From: Micromonospora sp. MH99
GTDB lineage: Bacteria > Actinomycetota > Actinomycetes > Mycobacteriales > Micromonosporaceae
Reading direction: 5' to 3'
Assembly (NCBI RefSeq): GCF_021442385.1
Contig: NZ_MUZA01000014.1
Coordinates: 1-64,000, forward strand
DNA length: 64,000 nt
The position numbers and the translations under genes are program-made. This document shows positions 54,886-62,981 of this stretch, in pieces; the first letter of the stretch is position 1, and each line of letters starts with the position of its first letter. The notes beneath the pieces were generated by a model. It saw nothing but the letters and a program-made list of their open reading frames with translations, did no database searches and had not been told where the DNA came from.

Positions 54886-55857
54886 TTAGGGGGTGAGGGT
54901 GAAGGGTCGGAAGGTGCGTGGCCCGTAGAGCCGGTCCAACACCTGGTCGAGTTCGCGCAGCAGTGCCCAGGCGTCGTCCGGTCGGGCGTCCAGGGCCCGC
55001 TGCCGGCAACCCTGCGCGAAGGCGTGCAGCTCGCGGGGCGCGCGCGGGCCCATCAGCCAGCTCATGCAGCGGCTGGCCATCGCGATGTCGGTGCCCGGGC
55101 CGCAGGGCCGCTTGCCGGGGACCTCCTGCGGATACCAGTCCTGGTGGCCGGGCACCATGGCCGGGATCGTGCTGCCGACGGCTGCGGAGAAGCACCAGTC
55201 CACAAGCACCACGCCGTGTGCGGCCGGCTCGATCAGCACGTGTCGCGGCAGGACCGCGCCGTGCACCACGCCCGCCCGGTGGGCCAGGCCGAGCACCACC
55301 AGCAGTCGCCGCCACATCCAGGCCACGTCCCGGGCGTCCAACCCGTCGGGGTACGCGCGTCGCACCACTTCGAGGTCGTGCAGGCCCGGCGCGGTGGCGA
55401 GGACGGTGATCCGCCGTTCGGCACCGGAGGCGGCGTCGCGGTGTGCGAACTCGTCGACGAGCCGAGGCACGTACGGCAGGTAGCGCGGGTCGCCGCGCTC
55501 GGCGATGGTGCGCAGGGCGTGCGCCTCGCGGGCCATGAGGTCGTTGTCGGTGGGCCGTCGGGGGAGTTTGAGCAGCCGGTCGTCGCCCACGTCGTAGAGG
55601 TCGGCCAGGTCACCCGAGTGAGCCGGCGTGCCGAGGCGGTAGTCGCCGAGGACTGTGACCTGCCGGGCCTGCCACCGGGTGGTGACGTGGATGAACGCGT
55701 CGAGGGCTTCGGCGCGTACCGCCGGGTCGGCCGGCAGGCGGTCGGGGTGCAGGGCCGCGACCAGCTCGCGGTAGCGGCGGGCCGGCTGGTCGGCGCCGAA
55801 CAGGTCGGCGTCGGTGCGGGCGGCCGCGACCAGGCCGATGGCCTCGGTGGCCCTCAC
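54886..55857 (-). CDS. J-domain fused to an atypical protein kinase
   Basis: 323 residues. The first ~50 residues look like a J-domain: a FGADQPARRYRELVAALHPD helix with the HPD triad at 37-39. From about residue 70 a protein-kinase-like fold follows: LLKLPR with the ATP lysine (97), glutamate 111 in REAHALR, and VLVDW at 218-221 in place of DFG. The catalytic loop is HGAVLPRHVLI instead of HRDxxxxN, lacking the Asp; an unusual mechanism or a pseudokinase is possible. GTG 55857 overlaps the NrtR stop by 4 nt. I know no described family with exactly this fusion. Confidence 0.75.
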   Translation of the reverse strand: MRATEAIGLVAAARTDADLFGADQPARRYRELVAALHPDRLPADPAVRAEALDAFIHVTTRWQARQVTVLGDYRLGTPAHSGDLADLYDVGDDRLLKLPRRPTDNDLMAREAHALRTIAERGDPRYLPYVPRLVDEFAHRDAASGAERRITVLATAPGLHDLEVVRRAYPDGLDARDVAWMWRRLLVVLGLAHRAGVVHGAVLPRHVLIEPAAHGVVLVDWCFSAAVGSTIPAMVPGHQDWYPQEVPGKRPCGPGTDIAMASRCMSWLMGPRAPRELHAFAQGCRQRALDARPDDAWALLRELDQVLDRLYGPRTFRPFTLTP

Positions 55858-56606
55858 CGCACGGTCTCCTCGCGGGCGGGGCGCAGCAGCGCCGGGTGCA
55901 GCAGGCGGGCGTCGCCGGCCCGGTAGAGCCGTGCGCGGGGGCCGCCTCGGGCACCGCCGCGCTCGGTGCTGGCGCCGGTGCTCTCCACGAACCCCGGCAC
56001 GGAGAGCACCTTGCGGTGGAAGTTGCCGGCGTGCAGCGGGTGCCCCCAGACCGTCTCGTAGACGGCGCGCAGCTCGCTGATCGTGAACTCGGCGGCGAGG
56101 AAGCGGGTGGCGAGCGGCGTGTACTCCAGCTTGGACCGGGCCCGCTCCAGCGCGTCGTCGATGATGCGGCTGTGGTCGAAGGCGAGCTGCCGGCTGGTCA
56201 GCGCGGTCACCGGCAGCCAGCTCGCCTCGTCGGCGTCGGTGCCGGCGGCCGGGTCCGGCAGGTCGGGTGCGAACGCGAGGTGGGCGATCGAGACGACCCG
56301 CATCCGCGGGTCGCGGTCGGGAGCGCCGTAACTGCCCAACTGCTCCAGGTGTACGCGTCGCAGCGCCTCCCCGCCAAGCCCGGTCTCCTCGGCCAGCTCG
56401 CGTCGAGCGCCGGCGGCCAGGTCCTCGTCGAGGCGGACGAAGCCGCCGGGCAGCGCCCAGTGCCCCGCGAAGGGCGCCTCGCCGCGTCGGATCAGCAGCA
56501 GGTGCAGCGCGTCGTCGCGGATGGTCAGCGCCACCACGTCGACTGTCACGGCGACCGACGGGTAGGCCCGTGGGTCGTACGCGGCCAGGAAGTCCTGCTC
56601 GTTCAT
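55854..56606 (-). CDS. nrtR: NrtR-type transcriptional regulator with intact Nudix box
   Basis: 250 residues. The Nudix domain (about 15-150) has a perfect Nudix box at 55-77 (G-x5-E-x7-RELAEETGL), while many NrtR proteins have lost it. A C-terminal winged helix (TRFLAAEFTISELRAVYETV, then VWGHPLHAGNFHRKVLSVPG) is the NrtR DNA-binding domain. NrtR regulators respond to NAD-pathway metabolites such as ADP-ribose. ATG 56606 follows GGGAG. It is the first gene of the operon and probably autoregulated through palindromes at the start site. The intact Nudix box means catalysis is possible. Confidence 0.88.
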   Translation of the reverse strand: MNEQDFLAAYDPRAYPSVAVTVDVVALTIRDDALHLLLIRRGEAPFAGHWALPGGFVRLDEDLAAGARRELAEETGLGGEALRRVHLEQLGSYGAPDRDPRMRVVSIAHLAFAPDLPDPAAGTDADEASWLPVTALTSRQLAFDHSRIIDDALERARSKLEYTPLATRFLAAEFTISELRAVYETVWGHPLHAGNFHRKVLSVPGFVESTGASTERGGARGGPRARLYRAGDARLLHPALLRPAREETVR

Positions 56607-56620
56607 CGGGTCTCCCTCAC

Positions 56621-56674
56621 CTTGAGATCATCTCGCTCTGAGAACAACGTAGCGCAGACGTGCGCCCCTGCCAA
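56621..56674 (-). promoter_or_regulatory. Promoter and operator of the NrtR operon
   Basis: Minus-strand TTGGCA (56674-56669), 17 bp, TACGTT (56651-56646) is a near-consensus promoter. GAGATCATCTC at 56624-56634 is a palindrome (5-bp arms), and TCTC-GCTCT-GAGA at 56631-56643 overlaps it around the expected start point at about 56639. This is where an NrtR repressor would bind. Confidence 0.6.
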
Positions 56675-56701
56675 GCCCGAATCAGGATCGGCAGGGGCGC
56701 G

Positions 56702-57742
56702 TCAGCGCACGAGACCCGCCAAATGCGGCCGGCCGCGCGAGTCGTGCAGGGCGAATGCCCCGTCCGGCAGCAGGGTGAAGTTCACCGTGCTCGGCAGCGG
56801 TACGGGCAGCTTGAACGCCACCTCGACGGTGCAGGCGTCCGGCAGCCGCGTCTCCAGTGCCGCGAGGCAGCGCGCCTTGCTCCACATGCCGTGCGCGATC
56901 GGCCGGCGGAAGCCGAACAGCCGCGCCCCGAGCCGGGAGGTGTGGATCGGGTTGTGGTCCCCGGAGACCCGCGCGTACTCGGTGCCCACGTGGGGTTCGA
57001 CCCGCCAGCGGGCCGTGGCCGTGGGCGCGGGCGGACGCTCGCCCCGATCGCGCCCACCGGGTGCGCGGTCCCGACCCAGGTACGTCGAGACGCCGCGCCA
57101 CACCTCCTCGCCGTCGACCGAGCCGACCAGCACCACGTCCACCTGCCGCCCCCGGTCGTGCGGACGCAGGTCCTGGGCGAACGTCGTGAAGTCGAGGGCC
57201 TCGTCGGCCGTGATCGGGCGCTGCGTGGTGATCCGGTTGCCGACGTGCACCACACCGGTCAGCGGGATGGGAAAGCCCGGCGCGGTCATCAGTCGCAGGG
57301 TCAACGGAAAGCCCAGGACGTGCGGGTAGGTCGCGGGCAGCCGATCGGTGAGCCGGAACCCGCAGACCCGGTCGTAGTCGGCCAGGTGGGCGCGGTCGGT
57401 CCGCACCCCGGCCACGGTGAACTCGACCGCCGGCAGGTCGGCCCCGCGCCGCCCACCGAGTCCGGGCAGCGCGCCGAGCGCGGCCCGCCGGTACAGCGCG
57501 CCGGGCGCGGGCATCCGGGGCAACTCGACGCGCTCTCGGCTGCCCGTGCCGGCCGATCCGTGGCCGGTGAGATCGCTTCTCACCTGGGCCGCCGACGCGC
57601 TCAGGTCGTGCGTCTGCTCGTCGGCGTCGAGGGCCTGCGGCCGGCGGATCGCGTCCAACGTCTCGGACGACAGGATCTCGGTCGGGCCCTCGATCAGCTC
57701 GTGGACCGACAGGTCGTCCGGCTCTCTCCGTTTGCCCATCAC
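56702..57742 (-). CDS. htdX: MaoC-family (R)-3-hydroxyacyl dehydratase, HtdX-like
   Basis: 346 residues. Two hot-dog-like halves; the second carries the hydratase motif VSGDHNPIHTS followed by FRRPIAHGMWSKA. It acts in fatty-acid synthesis or elongation or beta-oxidation by dehydrating or hydrating 3-hydroxyacyl thioesters. It is longer than the mycobacterial HtdX (about 280 residues), with an N-terminal extension. GTG 57742 overlaps the FabG4 stop by 4 nt. Gene order htdX-fabG4 with divergent fadA2 mirrors Rv0241c-Rv0242c-Rv0243 of Mycobacterium tuberculosis. Confidence 0.88.
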   Translation of the reverse strand: MMGKRREPDDLSVHELIEGPTEILSSETLDAIRRPQALDADEQTHDLSASAAQVRSDLTGHGSAGTGSRERVELPRMPAPGALYRRAALGALPGLGGRRGADLPAVEFTVAGVRTDRAHLADYDRVCGFRLTDRLPATYPHVLGFPLTLRLMTAPGFPIPLTGVVHVGNRITTQRPITADEALDFTTFAQDLRPHDRGRQVDVVLVGSVDGEEVWRGVSTYLGRDRAPGGRDRGERPPAPTATARWRVEPHVGTEYARVSGDHNPIHTSRLGARLFGFRRPIAHGMWSKARCLAALETRLPDACTVEVAFKLPVPLPSTVNFTLLPDGAFALHDSRGRPHLAGLVR

Positions 57743-59085
57743 GCCCCCAGCAGGCTCTGGCCACAGACCCGTACGACGTTGCCGCTGACCGCGCCGCTGG
57801 CCGGCCAGGCCAGCCAGCCGATCGTCTCGGCCACGTCCACCGGCAGCCCGCCCTGGGCCAGGCTGTTCATCCGCCGGCCCGCCTCCCGGACCACGAGCGG
57901 AATGCGCGCGGTCATCTGCGTCTCGATGAAGCCCGGGGCCACCGCGTTGACGCTGATCCCCCGGTCACGCAGGGCCGGGGCGAGCGAGTCGACCAGACCG
58001 ATGACGCCGGCCTTGCTGGTGGCGTAGTTGGTCTGCCCCCGGTTGCCGGCGATCCCGGCGATCGAGGAGACGCCGATGATCCGCCCGCCGGCCGGGATCA
58101 GCTCCCGCTCCAGCAGTACGTCGTTGATGCGCTCCTGACTGGACAGGTTGACGTCGATGACCTGGTCCCACCGGTCGGCGTCCATCCGGCCGAGCGTCTT
58201 GTCCCGGGTGATGCCGGCGTTGTGCACCACCACGTCGACCCGGCCGTGCCGGCTGGCCAGGTGGTCGGCGAGACGGGTCGGCGCGTCCGGCGCGGTCAGG
58301 TCGAGTTGGACTGCCGTACCGCCGATGTCGTTCGCCACCGCGGCGAGGGCGTCCCCGGCCGCCGGGATGTCCAGGGCGACCACCTGTGCGCCGTCGCGGG
58401 CGAGCACCTTCGCCAACGCCGCGCCGATGCCCCGGGCGGCCCCGGTGACCAGCACGACCTGCCCGTCCAGCGGGCGGTCCCAGTCGGCCGGCGCGCTCGC
58501 CCCGCCGGCACCGACCCGGATGACCTGCCCCGAGACGTACGCGGACCGGCCGGACAGGAGGAACCGCACTGTCGATTCGAGGCCGGTGCCGGTGGCGTCG
58601 CGGGTCACCTGGACGAGCTGGGCGGTGGTGCCGCGACCGAACTCCTTGCCGATGCTTCGGACCAGCCCTTCCAGGGCGCGCTGTGCGGTCGCCGCACGCG
58701 GCGTCGGGCACTCGCCGGGCGGGGTGCCGAGCACGATCACCCGGCCACTGGGCAGCAGGGCCCGGGCGTGCGGGTGGAAGAAGTCGTAGAGCTGGCGCAG
58801 TTGCGTCGAGTCGGTGATCCCGCTGGCGTCGTACACCAGGGCGCCGAAGCGGTCCTGCGCCCCGGCCGTGCCGGTGTCGCGCAGCTCGACCCCGGCGGCG
58901 GTCAGGATCGTGGTGACCTGCTCGGCGAGCCGGCCGCCGTCGGCCGCGCCGAGCAGCGCCGGCCCGGGCAGCAGCGGGTCGCCGGGGTGGTGTCGGCGCA
59001 GTCGCGGCGGGTCGGGCAGCCCGAGGCGCTTGACCAGCGCGCGGCCGGCGGCCGATTGGACGAAGCTCGCGTACCTGTCGGTCAT
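57739..59085 (-). CDS. fabG4: High-molecular-weight 3-oxoacyl-ACP/CoA reductase, FabG4-like
   Basis: 448 residues, with the ~200-residue flavodoxin-like N-domain typical of FabG4 and then a full SDR domain: VTGAARGIG, VVHNAGI, YATSK and GFIETQMTARIP. Uses NADH or NADPH to reduce 3-oxoacyl-CoA. ATG 59085 reads away from fadA2 across 55 bp containing the shared operator. First gene of the fabG4-htdX operon. Confidence 0.94.
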   Translation of the reverse strand: MTDRYASFVQSAAGRALVKRLGLPDPPRLRRHHPGDPLLPGPALLGAADGGRLAEQVTTILTAAGVELRDTGTAGAQDRFGALVYDASGITDSTQLRQLYDFFHPHARALLPSGRVIVLGTPPGECPTPRAATAQRALEGLVRSIGKEFGRGTTAQLVQVTRDATGTGLESTVRFLLSGRSAYVSGQVIRVGAGGASAPADWDRPLDGQVVLVTGAARGIGAALAKVLARDGAQVVALDIPAAGDALAAVANDIGGTAVQLDLTAPDAPTRLADHLASRHGRVDVVVHNAGITRDKTLGRMDADRWDQVIDVNLSSQERINDVLLERELIPAGGRIIGVSSIAGIAGNRGQTNYATSKAGVIGLVDSLAPALRDRGISVNAVAPGFIETQMTARIPLVVREAGRRMNSLAQGGLPVDVAETIGWLAWPASGAVSGNVVRVCGQSLLGA

Positions 59086-59093
59086 GGGCGTAG

Positions 59094-59112
59094 CCTACTG
59101 GCGAGTAGGGTT
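59094..59112. promoter_or_regulatory. TetR-type operator between fabG4 and fadA2
   Basis: CCTACT-ggcga-GTAGGGTT, with CCTACTGGCGAGTAGG a 16-bp palindrome (6-bp arms). The 14 fixed bases are identical to those at 48676-48694 in the SCP2/tetR promoter. TAGGGT inside the site is a plausible -10 for fadA2. Confidence 0.65.
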
Positions 59113-59140
59113 CGAGCAACACTTGTCGAGGAGGCGGATC

Positions 59141-60433
59141 GTGCAGAGCATCCGGCGGGTCGCGGTCATCGGGGGCAACCGCATCCCCTTCGCCCGTTCC
59201 AACTCCCGCTACGCGGACGCGTCAAACGCGGATCTGCTCGGCGCGGCGCTGGACGGTCTGATCGCCCGCTACGGGCTGGCCGGGCAGCGGGTCGGCGAGG
59301 TGGTGGCCGGCGCGGTGCTCAAGCACTCCCGCGACTTCAACCTCACCCGCGAGGTGGTGCTCGGGTCCCGGCTCGACCCGCACACCACCGCGTACGACAT
59401 CCAGCAGGCCTGCGGCACCGGCCTGGAGGCCGCGATCCTCGTCGCCAACAAGATCGCCCTCGGGCAGCTCGACGTCGGCATCGCCGGCGGTGTCGACACG
59501 ACCTCCGACGCGCCGCTCGCGGTCAACGAGGAGATGCGGCGCACACTGCTCAAACTCAACTCCGCCCGGACGGTCGGCCAGCGGATGAAGATCGCCGCGA
59601 AGCTGCGCCCGCTCCAGCCGTTCAAGCCGGAGATCCCGCGCAACGCCGAACCGCGTACCGGCCTGTCGATGGGGGACCACGCCGCCCAGACCGCGCTGCG
59701 CTGGCAGATCGACAGGCGCGCGCAGGACGAGCTGGCCCTGCGCTCGCACCAGCGGTTGGCCGCCGCGTACGACAGGGGTTTCTTCGACGACCTGATGACG
59801 CCCTACCTGGGGCTCACCCGCGATCAGAATCTCCGCCCGGACAGCAGTCTGGAGAAGCTCGGCTCGCTCAAGCCGGTCTTCGGCACCCGCGGGCCGGACG
59901 CCGAACACGCCACCATGACCGCCGGCAACTCCTCGCCGCTCACCGACGGCGCGTCCACGGTGCTGCTAGCCAGCGAGGAGTGGGCCGCCGCACACCACCT
60001 GCCGGTGCTGGCCTGGTTCAGCTGGTCGGAGACGGCGGCCGTGGACTTCGTGCACGGCGACGAGGGGCTGCTGATGGCTCCTGCGTACGCGGTGCCCCGG
60101 ATGCTGGCCCGTGCCGGGCTGACGCTGCAGGACTTCGACTACTACGAGATCCACGAGGCGTTCGCCTCGCAGGTGCTGGCCACCCTCGCCGCCTGGGAAT
60201 CGCCGGAGTTCTGCAAGGACCGGCTCGGCCTGGACGCGCCGCTGGGCGCGATCAACACCGACCGGCTCAACGTCAACGGCTCGTCGCTGGCCGCCGGGCA
60301 CCCGTTCGCCGCGACGGGCGGGCGGATCGTGGCCACGCTGGCGAAGCTGCTCGCCGAAAAGGGGAGCGGGCGTGGCCTGATCTCGATCTGCGCGGCCGGC
60401 GGCCAGGGCGTGACGGCGATCCTGGAGCGCTGA
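59141..60433 (+). CDS. fadA2: Acetyl-CoA acyltransferase (thiolase), FadA2-like
   Basis: 430 residues. Last step of beta-oxidation. Active-site Cys near residue 90 in QQACGTGLEA, histidine in AAGHPFAATGG, and the second Cys in ISICAAGGQG. Also EIHEAFASQVLATL and NVNGSSLAAGHPF. GTG 59141 follows GAGGAGG by 6 nt. Divergent from fabG4; ends at a strong terminator. The family includes FadI-type thiolases; the mycobacterial neighbourhood supports FadA2. Confidence 0.95.
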   Translation: MQSIRRVAVIGGNRIPFARSNSRYADASNADLLGAALDGLIARYGLAGQRVGEVVAGAVLKHSRDFNLTREVVLGSRLDPHTTAYDIQQACGTGLEAAILVANKIALGQLDVGIAGGVDTTSDAPLAVNEEMRRTLLKLNSARTVGQRMKIAAKLRPLQPFKPEIPRNAEPRTGLSMGDHAAQTALRWQIDRRAQDELALRSHQRLAAAYDRGFFDDLMTPYLGLTRDQNLRPDSSLEKLGSLKPVFGTRGPDAEHATMTAGNSSPLTDGASTVLLASEEWAAAHHLPVLAWFSWSETAAVDFVHGDEGLLMAPAYAVPRMLARAGLTLQDFDYYEIHEAFASQVLATLAAWESPEFCKDRLGLDAPLGAINTDRLNVNGSSLAAGHPFAATGGRIVATLAKLLAEKGSGRGLISICAAGGQGVTAILER

Positions 60434-60437
60434 CGGG

Positions 60438-60472
60438 CGACGCCCGCCCGGTTCTGTGCCGGGCGGGCGTCG
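60438..60472. terminator. Bidirectional terminator after fadA2
   Basis: 14-bp perfect stem, CGACGCCCGCCCGG and its complement, with a 7-nt loop, between convergent stops at 60433 and 60487. Confidence 0.8.
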
Positions 60473-60486
60473 GTGTCGTGGACGGC

Positions 60487-62807
60487 TCAGCCGACTGTGA
60501 ACTTCTCCCAGATGCCGATGGCCGGGCGATTGGCGATCAGTGGCTTCGACCCGGCGCCGTCTGCGGTGACGTAGCGGCCGTTGACGACGGCCTTGAAGCT
60601 CACCGTGCCGTCGCTGTTGCGGGTCATGGTGAATCGCTCCCAGGCGCCGACCGTGGGCCGGTTCGCGATCAGGGGTTTGGTGCCGGCACTCTCGGCGGTG
60701 ACAAAGCGGTTGTTGGCGCGGGCGAAGAGGCCGACCTGGCCGGCGCCGAGGTCGACCACGTCGAACCGCTCCCACGCGCCGGCGGTCGGCCGGTTCGCGA
60801 TCAGCGGCTTCGCACCTGCGCTCTCGGCCACGACGTAGCGGCCGTTGACGCTGGCCTTCAGAGACCTGTTCGCGTCCGCGACCGGCACCTGGTGGAACTT
60901 CTCCCAGGGGCCGATGGCGGGTCGGTTGGCCGACAGGGCGACGGCTCCGCCGGGCTCGGCGGCGACGTACAGTCCGTTACTCGCCTTGAGGCTGACGGTG
61001 CCGTCGCTGTTTCGGACGACCGTGAATTTTTCCACGGTGGTGACCAGCTGGCTGGTGGCGTTCAGCGTTCCCGGGTCGGATGGGGTCTGGGTGACGTAGA
61101 GGCCGCTGGCCCGGGACAGGAGGGCGACCTGGCCGTTGCCGGCGTCCGCCAGGTCGTACTGCGCGGTGGCCGTCAACCCGACCTGGTTGGGCAGGAGGTT
61201 CGGCGCGGTGGTGCCGACGTAGCGGAGGTTGGACAGGGCGAGCAGGCCCACGGTCGCCGTCCGCCGCAGCATGCTCACCTTCTTGGTGCTGCTGCCCGAC
61301 AGGCCGTCGGTGCCGCTGGCGCTGACGGTGACGTCGTAGGTGCCCGGCTTGGCGTACTTGTGTGTGATGCGCGGGCTCGCCTGGCTGACGGAGGTGCCGT
61401 CGCCGAATGTGAACTCGTATCGATCGATCGGGACGAAGCCCGGCTGGGAGGTGGAGGCGTCCAGGCTGACCGTGCTCGTGCCGAGGTCCAGGGTCGCCTC
61501 GAAGGACGACACCGGGTGCTTGGCCGGCTCCGTCGCGCCACGGTCGGCGTACGTGATTGGGCCGGCGCCGGTGTTCGGCACGGCCGGGTCGTCGCGACGT
61601 GACAGGCCCGCGGTGTCGACTTCCTGGTAGCCGGGTGCCGCTGAGTTCGCCGAGTCGACGTTGTCCCGATCTCCCGTCGTTTCCCGGTCGTGTGCGGCCT
61701 GCCCGGAAACGGTGCGGAACTGGGTGAGCCCCATCCGGGTGCCGTTCCAGGAGTAGCTGGACGCGGACGCGGACCAGTGCCAGACGTTGTTGTAATCGAT
61801 CACCGTGCCGCTCGGCGCCTCGTCGTAGACCCGACCTCGACTCCTGCGGGGTCCTGTCGATCGCAGTAGACCTGGGAGAAGGCGCCGTTGTTGCGGAGCA
61901 CATTGTTCTGGATCGAGACGCGGGAGGAGGCCCCGTCGATCCGGATGCCGCCGAGGCAGCGATCCTGGATGTCGTTGTTCGCGATGGCCGTGCCCGTGGC
62001 TCCGCGGTTGTGGACGCCGTAACCGATCCCGCCCATGATTCGGTTGTTGGCCACCACCGTGTCGGCGGCGCCAGGGCCCACCACGATGGCGGGGCCGGAG
62101 AAGCCGGCGACATCGCTGCCGAGGATGGTGTTGCGTGGCCCGTCGATGCGGATGCCCACGCTCCCATCGGTGGCGGCGTGGCTCTCCGTGGTGGATACCG
62201 TGACGTCGTCGACGACCACCCCGCTGGTGGCAGCATCCATGGTCAGCCCAGCGGGAAGTGCCGCTCCGGTGGCGATGACCTCTTCCAGCAGCGCTCCCGT
62301 CACATCGACGAGTCGGATGGCGGGCACCGTCGCGACGTCTGCCATCGTGAACCTGCCGCCCGCGACCAGGATGTTCGAGGCGTTGCGTAGGTCCAGGGCG
62401 GGCACGTCGGCCGCCCCGCTGACGTTGAGCCCCTCGATGTAGATGTCGTGTTGACCGTTGACGACCAGGCCCGCGGTCGGCCCGAGAAGCGTGACCCGCC
62501 CTCCAGAAGGCCTGGCGATGAAGGCGATCGACGCCTCCGGCGTGCCGCTGCGGGTGAAGGTGACCCGCTCGGCGTAGAGGCCGCCGTCGACGTAGACCGT
62601 CGAGCCGGCGGTCACCACGGCAGCGGCGGCACCGATCGTGCAGAACGGAGCTGCTTCGGATCCGGGCCCCTGGTCGGAGCAGTTGGCGGCAGCCTTCTTG
62701 ACGTAGAGAACCGTTGGTTCGACCGCCTGGGCGGGTCCGCCCGTCGCCAACAGGGTGCCGCCGGTCACCGCGGTGACGGTGAGACCGGCGAGGAGATTCT
62801 TGCGCAT
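60487..62807 (-). pseudogene. Secreted beta-helix/PKD/fascin-like protein, interrupted by a frameshift
   Basis: Two overlapping minus-strand frames encode one protein. The first (61800-62807) has a signal peptide (MRKNLLAGLTVTAVTGGTLL, then ATGGPAQA) and a right-handed parallel beta-helix with many NxI-type turns, ending abruptly in GSTTRRRAAR. The second continues it: VYDEAPSGTVIDYNNVWHWS, then a PKD domain (YEFTFGDGTSV...YAKPGTYDVTVSA), then four fascin-like units of the type NGRYVTAE..PLIANRP..G.WEKF. Adding one G at CCC 61830-61832 joins the frames as VEVG-VYDEA. So the gene is either a recent pseudogene, a sequencing error, or uses a frameshift. The full product would be about 770 residues, probably a surface glycan- or adhesion-related protein. 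Confidence 0.75.
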
Positions 62808-62906
62808 GCGTGCCCTCTGTCGAGGTGGAGGATCCGGCGTCGCCGGAGTCGGAGGGAAATGATGATCCACTACCGGTGGGTAGCGCGCGGTCCCCGGGCG
62901 ACAAAA

Positions 62907-62949
62907 CGGCCAGGAGGTCCCACCGGCACCCGTGGTGGCCTCCTGGCCG
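62907..62949 (+). promoter_or_regulatory. Hairpin in the purB leader
   Basis: CGGCCAGGAGG (62907-62917) and CCTCCTGGCCG (62939-62949) are perfect complements, with a possible inner CCAC/GTGG pair. It ends 32 nt before purB. It may be an attenuator or a terminator of an unseen transcript. Confidence 0.4.
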
Positions 62950-62981
62950 GCCGGATCGCCGGGTAGGAGAGAATGAGGTAC

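Noticed and set aside
58222-61602. A ~1100-codon plus-strand open frame across fabG4, fadA2 and the fascin-like gene
   Set aside because: It crosses two divergent promoters and a strong terminator, overlaps well-recognised genes on both strands, and its composition is that of shadow reading.
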